Shown: positions 31,038 to 42,883, numbered from the stretch's first letter. The stretch: 64,000 nucleotides of DNA from Nitrosomonas sp. (GCA_008015565.1 SSFV01000118.1:1-64000), one strand, 5' to 3'. Made by a program: numbers and translations. The notes: generated from the letters alone by a model not told the origin.

Positions 31038-31400
31038 AAAATTCCGGTCTTTTGATTGTCAAGCCGGAAAAAACACAATCACAAACTTTTCACTGAACTT
31101 TGACTAACTTTACAGCTTTACGTATAGTCAATTCAGAAAATTATCTTCCCCGGATCAAAAGATTCATAAGATTTAATCTTTATTAAGAAAAAAATAATAC
31201 ATAACGGGCCAACGTTAGCATTAAAACAATGCGCCGGTTATTCTGGGATAAGATTCTGGCCATTTGCAACATCAAATTACCGCTCACACATATCAAACTT
31301 ACCCGATAAAACCATTATTAAGGGAAATTAATCTGTTTAATACTCAATTGCGCTAGTATCAGCTATTCTGATAATCAAAAGACCGATAGAGAGGAAATGA

Positions 31401-34400
31401 ATGAATACCGCAGAGGATACTCTTTGGTATAAAGACGCCATAATTTATCAATTGCATGTACGTGCATACAGCGATAGCAACGGTGACGGCATCGGCGACT
31501 TTCCAGGTCTCGTCACCAAACTGGATTATTTAAAAGATCTCGGCATCAACACACTCTGGTTATTACCATTTTATCCCTCACCATTACGCGATGACGGCTA
31601 TGATATTTCAAACTACCGGGATATTCACAGCACGTATGGCACACTGGCCGATTTCCGTATCTTTTTGAAAGAAGCGCACAAACGCAATCTAAAAGTAATT
31701 ACCGAACTGGTCATTAACCATACTTCTGATCAGCACCCTTGGTTCCAAGCTGCGCGTACAGCGCCGATTGGCTCTGTAAAGCGTAATTATTATGTCTGGA
31801 GCAACACGATCAAACGTTATGAAGATACGCGCATCATTTTTACCGATACCGAGAAATCAAACTGGGCCTGGGATGAAACAGCGCATGCATATTATTGGCA
31901 CCGCTTTTTTTCACATCAGCCGGACCTGAATTTCGCTAATCCGCATGTAGTCAAAGCTATTCTGCGGGCCATGCGTTTCTGGTTTGACATGGGCGTGAAT
32001 GGCATGCGCTTGGACGCCATTCCCTATTTGTGCGAACGTGATGGAACCAGCAACGAAAATCTTCCTGAAACCCATGCCATCATTAAACATTTACGCGCCA
32101 GTCTGGATCAATGTTACAACAATCGCATTTTCCTTGCAGAAGCCAATCAATGGCCGGAGGATGTCCGCGAGTATTTTGGCGATGGCGACGAATGTCATAT
32201 GGCTTTTCACTTTCCGCTGATGCCGCGGATTTTTATGGCGGTCGCGCAAGAAGACCGTCATCCTATTATCGAAATTCTGGCGCAAACTCCCGAGATTCCG
32301 GAAAATTCTCAATGGGCCTTATTCTTACGTAATCACGATGAATTGACTCTGGAAATGGTCACCGACCGGGAACGCGATTATATGTATCATACGTATGCGT
32401 CTGACCCGCAGGCCCGGCTTAATTTGGGCATCCGGCGCCGCCTGGCGCCACTGATGGAAGGCAGCCGCGCCAAAATCGAGCTGATGAATAGTTTGCTGCT
32501 GTCGATGCCCGGCTCCCCCATCATTTATTATGGTGATGAAATCGGTATGGGTGACAATATTTATCTAGGCGACCGCAACGGTGTCCGTACCCCGATGCAA
32601 TGGAGCCCCGACCGCAACGCAGGTTTTTCCAAAGCCGACCCGCAGCGCTTGTATCTGCCGCCCATCATGGACCCGCTTTATGGTTACGAAGCCGTCAATG
32701 TGGAAGCGCAAAACCGGAATGCGAGTTCATTGCTCAATTGGATGCGGCGTTTGATCATCACCCGCAAGAAACACCAAGCTTTTGGCCGCGGCAGCGTCAA
32801 ATTCTTACATCCGGGCAATCGTAAGATCCTTGCCTACATACGCGAATATCAGAATGAACGCATCCTGTGCGTTGCCAATCTGGCAAATAGCGCTCAACCC
32901 GTCGAATTGGATCTGTCCGCTTATAAAGGCTGTGTTCCGGTTGAATTGCTAGGCCGCACGGTGTTTCCTGCAATCGGTGAATTGCCCTACTTACTGAGTT
33001 TACAGGGCTACAGCTTTTTCTGGTTTCAGTTAGCCACCGATGCCGAAGCGCCGGTTTGGCATGTCGACAAACTACCTCGGGAGATGTTGCCTGTTCTGAT
33101 TCTGCCGGAAGGATTGCTCAGTGCATTAATGGCCAAGCCTGCCGGACAGATAAGTGATGTGTTAACCCACAAGACTCGCATGCAACTTGAAACGGAAATA
33201 TTGCCGCCATTTCTTGTTGCGCAGCGTTGGTATGCGGGCACCGAACATCGTTTGACTCAATTGGAATTGGTTTTAAATGATACCTGGAAAACCAGCGAAG
33301 GTAAGGGATGGTTACCGTTACTGATCAAACTTCAATTTGATTGCGGCACAACGCAAACTTATTTTTTACCATTGGGCTTATTTCTAGGAGAAGCCGCAGA
33401 ACAGCACTACCATGACTTATCGCCCTGGATACTCGCCAAAGCCAGACAACATGCCCGTGAAGGCATACTTTATGATGCGCTAGGTGAAGATGCATTCTGC
33501 CACTTTCTACTGCAAGCCATCCAAGCACGCGTGCGTCTGCCCTTTGCTTCGGGTGAAATGGTGTTTTCCAGCACGGCTGCATTTCCAGAATTACCCCAAA
33601 ACATCACTGTAAGCCGCCCGGCAATAAGGCAAAGCAATACTGCCATCGTTTATGGCGAACATCTGATTCTCAAAGTGTATCGCTGCGTACAGGAAGGTAT
33701 TAATCCTGAGCTGGAAATGGGCCGGTTTTTGACTGAAATTTCACCATGTCATTACGTGGCGTCACTTGCTGGAAGCCTGGAATATCACACCGCCACTTCC
33801 ATTACAGCCGTTGCGGCGCTTCACCGGTATGTCCCCAATCAAGGAACCGCCTGGAACTATACACAAGACTATCTGGATCGTTACTTCATGCAATGTATCA
33901 CCGAGCCGGATCATACGCGTAATCCGGAAATCCATGCAGCATACGGGCTGCAGATGGAAATGCTGGGGCGGTGCACAGCCGATTTACATCGCGCACTAGC
34001 TAAAATAACAGGTAATCCGGCATTCGATCCTGAAATTATGATGGCAAGTGAAATGTCAGATCAAAGCGCGCAATTGCGAACCAATCTGATCAGAACTTTC
34101 AATTACTTGGAACAAGAATCAATGCATCTGTCCGAACGGTTCCAAAATCTGTGCAAATGCCTGCTCAACTTGCGCCAACGTACTCTGGATTACATTGAGA
34201 ATTCACAATCCATTGAAATTCCCAAACTTAAAATCCGGCTGCATGGCAATTATCATCTTGATCAAATATTGATGACACAAAACAATTTCATTATTACAGA
34301 TTTTGAAGGTAATCCGGGCCGGCCATTGGAAATTCGCCGCGCCAAGCAATCGCCGCTAAAGGATATCGCGAATATGTGCTACTCGTTCAATATGGCCGCG

Positions 34401-34718
34401 GCATTGACACTTAACCGGCATCTTGCAGAGAATCTTACACAGCGTGAGTTATTGCTAAATGCCGCCAGTCATTGGAAAAATACTGCTATCAGCGCTTTTC
34501 TATCCGGCTATTCGATAGCCATAAATGAAACCGGTTTGTGTCCAGATAACCCGGTGCAACTGCAACAATTACTCATACCATTCTTACTCGAGAAAATGCT
34601 GGAGGAACTGGAAACAGCGCTTCATAGCCGCTCCGCATTACTGGAAAGCACAATGGGGATATTACTTAGCACACTTGAACAAATAAACCTATCCGCACAA
34701 ATTAATTCCGATATCTGA
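31401..34718 (+). CDS. treS: Maltose alpha-D-glucosyltransferase (trehalose synthase) fused to maltokinase
   Basis: GH13 WYKDAIIYQLHVRAYSDSNGDGIGDFPGL...FWFDMGVNGMRLDAIPYL; C-terminal maltokinase RLHGNYHLDQILMTQNNFIITDFEGNPGRP. Confidence 0.95.
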   Translation: MNTAEDTLWYKDAIIYQLHVRAYSDSNGDGIGDFPGLVTKLDYLKDLGINTLWLLPFYPSPLRDDGYDISNYRDIHSTYGTLADFRIFLKEAHKRNLKVITELVINHTSDQHPWFQAARTAPIGSVKRNYYVWSNTIKRYEDTRIIFTDTEKSNWAWDETAHAYYWHRFFSHQPDLNFANPHVVKAILRAMRFWFDMGVNGMRLDAIPYLCERDGTSNENLPETHAIIKHLRASLDQCYNNRIFLAEANQWPEDVREYFGDGDECHMAFHFPLMPRIFMAVAQEDRHPIIEILAQTPEIPENSQWALFLRNHDELTLEMVTDRERDYMYHTYASDPQARLNLGIRRRLAPLMEGSRAKIELMNSLLLSMPGSPIIYYGDEIGMGDNIYLGDRNGVRTPMQWSPDRNAGFSKADPQRLYLPPIMDPLYGYEAVNVEAQNRNASSLLNWMRRLIITRKKHQAFGRGSVKFLHPGNRKILAYIREYQNERILCVANLANSAQPVELDLSAYKGCVPVELLGRTVFPAIGELPYLLSLQGYSFFWFQLATDAEAPVWHVDKLPREMLPVLILPEGLLSALMAKPAGQISDVLTHKTRMQLETEILPPFLVAQRWYAGTEHRLTQLELVLNDTWKTSEGKGWLPLLIKLQFDCGTTQTYFLPLGLFLGEAAEQHYHDLSPWILAKARQHAREGILYDALGEDAFCHFLLQAIQARVRLPFASGEMVFSSTAAFPELPQNITVSRPAIRQSNTAIVYGEHLILKVYRCVQEGINPELEMGRFLTEISPCHYVASLAGSLEYHTATSITAVAALHRYVPNQGTAWNYTQDYLDRYFMQCITEPDHTRNPEIHAAYGLQMEMLGRCTADLHRALAKITGNPAFDPEIMMASEMSDQSAQLRTNLIRTFNYLEQESMHLSERFQNLCKCLLNLRQRTLDYIENSQSIEIPKLKIRLHGNYHLDQILMTQNNFIITDFEGNPGRPLEIRRAKQSPLKDIANMCYSFNMAAALTLNRHLAENLTQRELLLNAASHWKNTAISAFLSGYSIAINETGLCPDNPVQLQQLLIPFLLEKMLEELETALHSRSALLESTMGILLSTLEQINLSAQINSDI

Positions 34719-34883
34719 TTCGATTCAACGGCCTATCGAAAACCGGATATTTTACTTACGGCTAACCAGCCACCCGTATAGGTGAAAATTATTGGCTCAG
34801 TTTCAATCGAAAAGTAACTATGATTTTCAAAACAGGGCGGACCCGAATAACAAACAGTGATAGCGATAGTGATAAGGAACAAT

Positions 34884-36719
34884 ATGAAACGGCAATACCG
34901 CATGCCTTTCGGCGCCGAAGTGACGTCAGACCATAAGGTGCATTTCCGCCTATGGGCGCCAGCCGCCCGGCAAGTCATGTTGTTCGTTGACGATCAGCCG
35001 CCTGTATCCATGCTCAAACTGGATAATGGCTGGTATGAGTGGAAGAGCATCGATGCGCTTACAGACAGCCGGTACCGCTATCAAATAGACGGCGGACTGT
35101 TTGTGCCCGACCCGGCATCACGCTATAACCCTGAAGATGTGCATGCAGCCAGCCAGATTATCGACCCTGCGGCATTCGATTGGCAAGATCACGCCTGGCG
35201 CGGACGTCCATGGGAAGAGGCTGTGATCTACGAGCTGCATACCGGCACTTTCACACCCGAGGGAAACTTTGCCGCCATTGAACAAAAGCTCGATTATCTG
35301 GCCGATCTTGGGGTGACGGCGATTGAGCTCATGCCCGTAGCCGATTTCCCCGGCCGATGCAATTGGGGCTATGACGGTACCTTGCTATTTGCACCCGACA
35401 GCATTTACGGCACACCGCAAGACCTCAAACATCTCATACAAAGCGCGCACCAGCGTAACCTAATGGTATTGCTCGATGTTGTTTACAACCATTTCGGCCC
35501 GGAAGGTAATTATCTGCATTGCTATGCGCCACAATTCTTCACCGGCCGGCATCACACACCCTGGGGCGCGGCAATCAACTTCAATAACGCAGCTTCGCGG
35601 ACAGTGCGCGATTTTTATATCCATAATGCATGCTACTGGCTGGAAGAATATCATTTCGATGGTCTACGGCTGGATGCTGTGCACGCAATCCATGACACCA
35701 GTCAGCCCAATATTCTTGAAGAATTGTCGCAGGCAGTGCATGAGACACTCGGCTCGCAACGCCATATTCACCTGATTCTGGAAAACGATCACAATAGCGC
35801 TCGTTATCTAACGCGCGAACGTAGCGGAAAAATTGTTTACTACAATGCGCAATGGAATGACGATGCCCATCACGCCTTTCACACACTACTGACCGGAGAG
35901 CGCGACGGTTATTACGCTGATTACGCAAACCAGCCGATCTATCAGCTTGGGCGCTGCCTGACTGAAGGCTTTGCTTATCAGGGTGAAATTTCCGGCTACC
36001 GCAATGACCAGCCTCGCGGCGAACCGAGTGCACATTTACCCCTTTCAGCATTCATCAATTTCTTGCAAAATCATGATCAAATTGGCAATCGCGCATTTGG
36101 CGAACGTCTGACAACCTTAACCGAACCGGCAGCGCTGCGTGCCGCGGTAATCTTATTATTATTATCGCCGTCCGTACCAATGCTATTCATGGGGGAAGAA
36201 TGGGGCGCACGCGAACCATTTCCTTTCTTTTGCGGATTTGGCGGAGATCTTGCGCAAGCCGTCACGGCAGGGCGGCGCAAAGAGTTCGCCCGCTTTGAAC
36301 GTTTTCGCGATCCGGCTGCGCGCGATGCCATTCCGGATCCTTGCGCATCATCTACTTTCACAATAGCAAAACTAAATTGGCAAACCCGGACAGAATCACC
36401 ACACCGCGAATGGCTGGAACTTTATCGTGAATTACTGGCGGTTCGGCAACGCATGATCGTCCCGCGTTTATTCGATGCGCGCAACGGCCACTTTGAAATA
36501 CTATCAGAGCAGGCATTGCATGCCGGTTGGCTGTCAGGTGATACCGCGCAATTATCGGTTTACGCCAATTTAGGCGCAACTCCTGCCAACCTGGCCAATT
36601 TGCCATTGGGGAATATATTCTTCAGCAGCGAAGCAAAGCTCGATCAGCATTTGAACGCTGGCGTTCTCCCGGCATTCGCCGTAGCGTGGTACCTAAAGGA
36701 AAAGCATGAATCAGTCTGA
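34884..36719 (+). CDS. treZ: Malto-oligosyltrehalose trehalohydrolase
   Basis: MPFGAEVTSDHKVHFRLWAPAARQVML; GH13 FDGLRLDAVHAI; LFMGEEWGAREPFPFF. Confidence 0.94.
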   Translation: MKRQYRMPFGAEVTSDHKVHFRLWAPAARQVMLFVDDQPPVSMLKLDNGWYEWKSIDALTDSRYRYQIDGGLFVPDPASRYNPEDVHAASQIIDPAAFDWQDHAWRGRPWEEAVIYELHTGTFTPEGNFAAIEQKLDYLADLGVTAIELMPVADFPGRCNWGYDGTLLFAPDSIYGTPQDLKHLIQSAHQRNLMVLLDVVYNHFGPEGNYLHCYAPQFFTGRHHTPWGAAINFNNAASRTVRDFYIHNACYWLEEYHFDGLRLDAVHAIHDTSQPNILEELSQAVHETLGSQRHIHLILENDHNSARYLTRERSGKIVYYNAQWNDDAHHAFHTLLTGERDGYYADYANQPIYQLGRCLTEGFAYQGEISGYRNDQPRGEPSAHLPLSAFINFLQNHDQIGNRAFGERLTTLTEPAALRAAVILLLLSPSVPMLFMGEEWGAREPFPFFCGFGGDLAQAVTAGRRKEFARFERFRDPAARDAIPDPCASSTFTIAKLNWQTRTESPHREWLELYRELLAVRQRMIVPRLFDARNGHFEILSEQALHAGWLSGDTAQLSVYANLGATPANLANLPLGNIFFSSEAKLDQHLNAGVLPAFAVAWYLKEKHESV

Positions 36720-39700
36720 ACATGAGAAATTACTCGCGCACTTAAGCAAGCTTGCAGGCATCCTGCCGGAATACATTGATAACTGGCAGCAGCAGCGCAT
36801 TACTGCGCCATCGACTCAGCGCCTGTTACTTACTGCAATGGGACTGGATGTATCTTCGCCGGAAAAAATCATAGCAGCCATCGAGGAGCACGAATTGCGG
36901 CCTTGGCAGCACATACTCGAGCCGGTGACAGTTGTCAGGCAGTACGCATCCTGGGTGCGCGTGGTCATAAAAAACATGAATGCAAACGATGACTGGAAGT
37001 GGCGTCTGGAGCTTGAAACAGGTGAACAGATACAAAATCAATTCCACCCCGAAGCATTGCAAAAAATCAAAACCAAGGAAGTTAAGCATGTCAGTTATAC
37101 CGCGTGGCGGCTGACGTTACCGCAAGACCTGATAACAGGTTACCACCGCCTGACATTATTTCATGCAGATCAGCCCTGCGCGGAACAAGTACTCATCGTT
37201 TGTCCCGCTACATGTTATCAGCCTGAAGCAGTGGCCGGTTCCGGGCGAGTTTGGGGACCATCTATGCAATTATATGCCGTACGGTCGGAGCGAAATTGGG
37301 GAATGGGCGACTTCACCGATTTGCAGCTACTGTTGGAGCAATGGGCGGCGCAAGGTGCCGATATCATCGGCCTTAATCCGCTCCACGCCCTGTTTCCCCA
37401 TAACCCGGATCATGCAAGTCCTTACAGTCCTTCTAGCCGGTTATTTCTGAATATTCTTTATCTCGATGTTGAAGCGATTGCCGACTTTCACGAATGTGAT
37501 GCAGCACGCGCCATATTAAGAACACCCGAGTTTCAGATGCGTTTGGAAGGATTGCGCATCACCGATATGGTCGATTATGCCGGTGTTGCGGCACTTAAGC
37601 TGCCCATGCTGGAAATGCTATTCCAGCATTTCCAGGAACAACATATTGCTTTGGATAGCGAACGCGCTACGGCATTTCGCGCCTTCCAGGCTAACGAGGG
37701 AAGCCTTCTTTATCATCACGCTTTATTCGAAGCATTGCAAGAATTCTTCCATAAACAAGATCCTGCGATATGGGGTTGGCCTCTATGGCCGGAACCCTAC
37801 CGTCAGCCGGAATCGGCTGAAGTCCATGAATTTGAAATGCAGCATCGTGACCGCATTGAATTTTTCACATACTTGCAATGGCAAGCTGAGTTACAACTGG
37901 CTGCAGCGGGATGGCGATCGCTGGAATTGGGGCTGGGCGTAGGTCTCTATTTGGATCTCGCAGTCTCCGTGGATGGCGGAGGTGCGGAGGCCTGGGCTAA
38001 TCAAGTGCTGTATGCCATTGGGGCGGGAATAGGCGCGCCGCCTGAACTTACCAATCAACTAGGCCAGGATTGGGGACTACCCCCATTCGTGCCGGAGCGT
38101 TTGCGCGAAGCGGCCTATGCGCCTTATATTGCGACACTGCGGCACAACATGCGCTATGCAGGCGCATTACGCCTCGATCACGTAATGGGATTGATGCGTC
38201 AATACTGGGTACCCGTTGGCTTGCCGCCAACGGAAGGCGCTTATGTGTGCTACCCGTTTGAAGACCTGCTCAGTATCCTGGCGCTGGAAAGCCAGCGCAA
38301 TCGTTGCCTGATCGTCGGCGAAGATCTGGGAACCGTACCCGCCAAAGTACAAACTGCCTTACCGCCATTAAATATTCTTTCGTACCGCTTACTGATATTG
38401 GAGAAAGAAACAAGCGGCAATTTCATTGCAGCGCAAAACTATCCTGAACAAGCGCTTGCTGCTGTCACCACACACGACCTACCCACTCTATCCGGCTATT
38501 GGGAAGGACGGGATATTGTGCAACGCACGGAATTGCAATTATTCAGCTCAGATCAAGCGCGCCGCAGTCAGGTTGTTATTCGCGCCCAAGAGCGCGCCTA
38601 TCTTCTGTTGCTGCTGGAACTGGCCGGACTGCTGCCGCAAGGCGTGACGGTCAATCCCGTCTCATTGCCTATTGCCACACCAGAATTTATTTTGGCCGTC
38701 TATACCTATTTAGCCCGCAGCCCCGCCAAGGTATTGATGGTGCAAATGGAAGATTTGCTTGAAGTACGCGAACAGATCAACATTCCTTCCACCACCACAC
38801 AACATCCGAATTGGCGCCGCAAGCTCCCGCTGTGCCTCGAAGCTTGCACAACTGACCGCAGATTGCTCGCATTGGCTGCCGCCATGCGGCAAGAGCGTCC
38901 CCGGATCCATGTCACACCAAAACGCAGCCGGCGTTTGCAAATTCCGCTCGCCACTTACCGCTTGCAGCTCAATCGTAATTTTACATTTGCACAAGCAACG
39001 CAACTGGTTCCCTATTTGGCCCAACTGGGTGTCAGTCATGTGTATTGCTCGCCCTACCTCAAAGCGCGTCCTGGCAGCAATCACGGTTATGACATCGTGG
39101 ATCACAATACATTGAACCCGGAAATTGGAACCCAAGAAGAATTTGAGGCTTTCTGCAAAGCACTGCGTGCACATGGCATGGGGCAAATCCTGGATTTGGT
39201 TCCCAACCATATGGGGATAATGGGTGCAGACAATCAGTGGTGGCTGGATGTGCTCGAAAATGGCTCCGCTTCAGCTTATGCCTCTTTTTTCGACATTGAT
39301 TGGCACCCTCTCAAAAAAGAATTATGCGGCAAAGTGTTATTACCCATTCTTGGAGAATCGTATGGCAACACGCTAGAGGACGGTGAATTAAAACTCAGCT
39401 TTGACAGTGACTGCAACAGTTTTAATGTTTGGTACCATCAGCATCGCCTGCCCATTGCTCCACGCGAATATCCCCGCTTACTTCGGCATCGCCTATCGTT
39501 ATTGGAAACACAGATGCGGCCCGATGATCCCAATCTGCAAGAACTTGCAAGTTTGATTACTGCTTTTGATAATTTGCCGCCGCAGCAAGCCACATCACCG
39601 GATAAAATCCTGGAACGGCGCCGGGATCAGGAATTGTTCAAAAAACGCCTAGCAGCGTTGATGGAAATTTCAATTCCGATCAAACAAATGCTAACCGACA

Positions 39701-41838
39701 CTCTCAACGATTATAACGGCGTTGTTGGCGCCCCGGAATCTTTTAATCTGTTGCACGAATTGCTTGAAGCCCAGTCATGGCGTATCGCTAACTGGCATGT
39801 CGCATCGGATGAAATCAATTACCGCCGCTTCTTCGATATCAATGACCTGGCTGCATTGCGCATGGAAGACTGCCACGTTTTTGAAACAACGCATCAGTTA
39901 GTACTTGAGTTGGTTGCCGAGGGCAAAGTCGACGGTTTGCGTATCGACCATCCCGACGGTTTATTTGATCCTCCCCAGTATTTCCAGCGGCTGCAAGATC
40001 GTGTTGCGATGCGGTCATCACCAGTAGATGGGGAGAAATCCGTTTATATCGTGGCTGAAAAAATTCTCGCCAGCCATGAATCGTTGCGCGAAGACTGGAC
40101 TATTCACGGCACCACCGGCTATGATTTCTGCAACTTGGTCAATGGATTGTTTGTAAACTCCCGCGCCAGAACCACTTTGGAACGAACTTACCGTTCGTTT
40201 ACCCATACGCGGCCGGATTTCGAAGAACTTGTCCATCACAGCAAACACCAAATCATGAAACATGCAATGTCCAGCGAATTGAACGTATTGGCAGGACAAC
40301 TGAGCCGTATCTGCGAGTTGCGGCCGCACACGCGCGATTTCACCACCAACAATCTGCGTCATGCTCTCGCAGAAGTAATCGCTTGCCTTCCTGTTTACCG
40401 TACTTATGTGCGCGCCAATCAAGTGACGGCGCTCGACCGCCGCTATGTTGAGTGGGCGGTGGCACGCGCCAAGAAGCTAACCCAGATAATGGATACCAGT
40501 ATTTTCGATTTTCTTGGATCGGTATTATTGCTTGATGCCGTGACTGACAAAGACCCGCTTTATGCCAACGCTATCACTACTTTTGCCATGAAGTTTCAGC
40601 AATTTTCCAGCCCAGTCATGGCCAAAGGTTATGAAGATACCGCATTTTACCGCTATCACCGCCTGATTTCCCTAAATGAAGTAGGTGGAAATCCCCGTAT
40701 CTTTGGCATTTCTATCAACGCCTTCCATGCCGAAAACGCTAAGCGGCTGGAATATTGGCCGCATGCTATGCTCAACACCTCCACTCACGATAGTAAGCGC
40801 AGTGAAGATGTGCGCGCACGCATCAATGTGTTATCTGAAATTTCCAGCCATTGGCATAAGCGGGTGCTACGCTGGCAACTACTTAATAAATCTAAAAAAA
40901 TATTTATCAATGATGAAGAAATCCCAAGCGCCAATGACGAATACTTGATTTATCAAACTTTAGTTGGCGTATGGCCACCCGGAGAACTAACCGAGACCAA
41001 GCATCAAAGCCTATGTGAACGCCTGGAGCACTACATGCTGAAGGCAGTTCGTGAAGCAAAACAACACACCAGTTGGATCAATACCAATGCTTCTTACGAA
41101 GATGGTTTGCTAGTTTTTATCAGGAAATTGCTTAATATTTCCGAGAAAAATGCCTTTCTCTCCGATTTTCAGTTATTTCATCAAACAATTGCGCTTTGCG
41201 GCATGTTGAATTCTCTCTCGCAACTCCTGCTTAAGTTGACTGTACCCGGTGTTCCCGATATCTATCAAGGTAATGAACTATGGAATTTTAGCCTTGTTGA
41301 TCCGGATAACCGTCAGCCCGTGAATTACGCCCAATGCCAGCAATTATTTAAGGAATTGACGGTGCATGTCAGTGTGCCGAAAAACCTATTGGCACAACAA
41401 GTCAAATTATTGTTAACTGACATGACTGACAGCCGTGCCAAGTTGTACTTGACATGGCAACTTCTGCAAAGCCGCAGGCGCTGGCCGGATGTTTTTCTGC
41501 ATGGAACATACTTACCGCTTACGGTGACAGGGCCATACAAAGAACATATTTGCGCATTTGCACGCCAAACAGATGACGTTACATTGGTAATCGCCGCACC
41601 ACGCTGGTTCAACCGGCTTATGCCTATAATGGCCGATGAACTTCAGCACGAATTGCCAGTGGGCGAAACCGCATGGGGAAATACGACCATGATCAGAATT
41701 CCTAGTCTTATAAAAGGAAAACAAGGTATCAATGTCCTAACAGGAGAGATTGTGTCAGTCATGCAGACCGGCAACATATCTCAATTATCGGCCGCGACCT
41801 TGCTGACTTCATTCCCGGTTGCACTGCTGCAATTCTGA
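36706..41838 (+). CDS. Fused 4-alpha-glucanotransferase (MalQ) / malto-oligosyltrehalose synthase (TreY)
   Basis: 1710 aa; MalQ half (RNWGMGDFTDL, LRLDHVMGLMRQYWVP, IVGEDLGTVP) and TreY half (PLATYRLQLNRNFTFAQATQLVPYLAQLGVSHVYCSPYLKARPGSNHGYD). Start overlaps the treZ end by 14 nt. Confidence 0.95.
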   Translation: MNQSEHEKLLAHLSKLAGILPEYIDNWQQQRITAPSTQRLLLTAMGLDVSSPEKIIAAIEEHELRPWQHILEPVTVVRQYASWVRVVIKNMNANDDWKWRLELETGEQIQNQFHPEALQKIKTKEVKHVSYTAWRLTLPQDLITGYHRLTLFHADQPCAEQVLIVCPATCYQPEAVAGSGRVWGPSMQLYAVRSERNWGMGDFTDLQLLLEQWAAQGADIIGLNPLHALFPHNPDHASPYSPSSRLFLNILYLDVEAIADFHECDAARAILRTPEFQMRLEGLRITDMVDYAGVAALKLPMLEMLFQHFQEQHIALDSERATAFRAFQANEGSLLYHHALFEALQEFFHKQDPAIWGWPLWPEPYRQPESAEVHEFEMQHRDRIEFFTYLQWQAELQLAAAGWRSLELGLGVGLYLDLAVSVDGGGAEAWANQVLYAIGAGIGAPPELTNQLGQDWGLPPFVPERLREAAYAPYIATLRHNMRYAGALRLDHVMGLMRQYWVPVGLPPTEGAYVCYPFEDLLSILALESQRNRCLIVGEDLGTVPAKVQTALPPLNILSYRLLILEKETSGNFIAAQNYPEQALAAVTTHDLPTLSGYWEGRDIVQRTELQLFSSDQARRSQVVIRAQERAYLLLLLELAGLLPQGVTVNPVSLPIATPEFILAVYTYLARSPAKVLMVQMEDLLEVREQINIPSTTTQHPNWRRKLPLCLEACTTDRRLLALAAAMRQERPRIHVTPKRSRRLQIPLATYRLQLNRNFTFAQATQLVPYLAQLGVSHVYCSPYLKARPGSNHGYDIVDHNTLNPEIGTQEEFEAFCKALRAHGMGQILDLVPNHMGIMGADNQWWLDVLENGSASAYASFFDIDWHPLKKELCGKVLLPILGESYGNTLEDGELKLSFDSDCNSFNVWYHQHRLPIAPREYPRLLRHRLSLLETQMRPDDPNLQELASLITAFDNLPPQQATSPDKILERRRDQELFKKRLAALMEISIPIKQMLTDTLNDYNGVVGAPESFNLLHELLEAQSWRIANWHVASDEINYRRFFDINDLAALRMEDCHVFETTHQLVLELVAEGKVDGLRIDHPDGLFDPPQYFQRLQDRVAMRSSPVDGEKSVYIVAEKILASHESLREDWTIHGTTGYDFCNLVNGLFVNSRARTTLERTYRSFTHTRPDFEELVHHSKHQIMKHAMSSELNVLAGQLSRICELRPHTRDFTTNNLRHALAEVIACLPVYRTYVRANQVTALDRRYVEWAVARAKKLTQIMDTSIFDFLGSVLLLDAVTDKDPLYANAITTFAMKFQQFSSPVMAKGYEDTAFYRYHRLISLNEVGGNPRIFGISINAFHAENAKRLEYWPHAMLNTSTHDSKRSEDVRARINVLSEISSHWHKRVLRWQLLNKSKKIFINDEEIPSANDEYLIYQTLVGVWPPGELTETKHQSLCERLEHYMLKAVREAKQHTSWINTNASYEDGLLVFIRKLLNISEKNAFLSDFQLFHQTIALCGMLNSLSQLLLKLTVPGVPDIYQGNELWNFSLVDPDNRQPVNYAQCQQLFKELTVHVSVPKNLLAQQVKLLLTDMTDSRAKLYLTWQLLQSRRRWPDVFLHGTYLPLTVTGPYKEHICAFARQTDDVTLVIAAPRWFNRLMPIMADELQHELPVGETAWGNTTMIRIPSLIKGKQGINVLTGEIVSVMQTGNISQLSAATLLTSFPVALLQF

Positions 41839-42004
41839 TTTCTCCAAACAAAATTCTTCAGCAGCACTGACTTGCCGCCGCGCTCAAATTGACGGTTACT
41901 CAGGAATTACCTAGCACACATAACAAAGAAACCGCGAGATAGCGGTTGAATTAATAATTCTTATCAGTTAGATCCAGATTCGGAATCTCAGTAGAATCGT
42001 AAAA

Positions 42005-42883
42005 CTACGCCATGACCGATTTTAACAATTTACCCATTTCGGCCGGATTGCGTGTAACCTTTATGCCGCAAGACTCCATAACTTCCAGCTTCTCTTGTGC
42101 GGTTCCCTTACCCCCGGAAATGATGGCTCCCGCATGCCCCATGCGCTTGCCGGGTGGCGCGGTCACACCGGCAATAAAACCGACCACCGGTTTAGTCATA
42201 TGATCTTTGATCCAGCGCGCGCAATCTTCTTCGTCGCTTCCGCCAATCTCGCCCACCATCAACACAGCGTCGGTTTCATCATCATCATTGAATAATCGCA
42301 TGACATCAAGGTGCTTCAAGCCATTGACTGGATCACCGCCGATACCGATGCAGGTGGATTGCCCCAATCCAAGCTCCATCAACTGCGCCACCGCTTCATA
42401 GGTCAAGGTGCCTGAACGTGAAACCACGCCGATTCGGCCTTTTTTATGAATATAACCGGGCATAATACCGATTTTGATTTCATCCGGCGTGATAATGCCC
42501 GGGCAATTTGGGCCAATCAACCGGGTTTTTTTATTTTGCATTTTGTAACGAGTTCGGATCATATCCCGCACCGGAATCCCTTCAGTAATGCAAATCACCA
42601 AATCCAATTCGGCTTCCACGGCTTCATCTATGGCAGCTGCGGCAAAAGGAGGCGGCACATAAATAACCGATACGTTAGCGCCGGTTTGCTGCTTAGCTTC
42701 CTTTACTGTTGCGTAGACAGGAATACCTTCAAAATCCTCGCCAGGTTTACGTGGATTCACGCCCGCAACAAAACAAGCCCTGCCATTGGCATATTCACGG
42801 CACATACGGGTATGAAACTGCCCGGTTTTCCCGGTAATTCCTTGGGTAATGACGCGACTGTCGCGATTAATCAGGATGGACAT
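42005..42883 (-). CDS. sucD: Succinyl-CoA synthetase alpha subunit
   Basis: [25 protein letters not shown]...[14 protein letters not shown]. Confidence 0.97.
   Translation of the reverse strand: MSILINRDSRVITQGITGKTGQFHTRMCREYANGRACFVAGVNPRKPGEDFEGIPVYATVKEAKQQTGANVSVIYVPPPFAAAAIDEAVEAELDLVICITEGIPVRDMIRTRYKMQNKKTRLIGPNCPGIITPDEIKIGIMPGYIHKKGRIGVVSRSGTLTYEAVAQLMELGLGQSTCIGIGGDPVNGLKHLDVMRLFNDDDETDAVLMVGEIGGSDEEDCARWIKDHMTKPVVGFIAGVTAPPGKRMGHAGAIISGGKGTAQEKLEVMESCGIKVTRNPAEMGKLLKSVMA

Noticed and set aside
35581-36051. 156 aa minus ORF
   Set aside because: Entirely antisense to treZ, low-complexity composition with no recognisable motif.
38710-39210. 166 aa minus ORF
   Set aside because: Antisense to the malQ-treY fusion, no motif; expected by chance in a long coding region.
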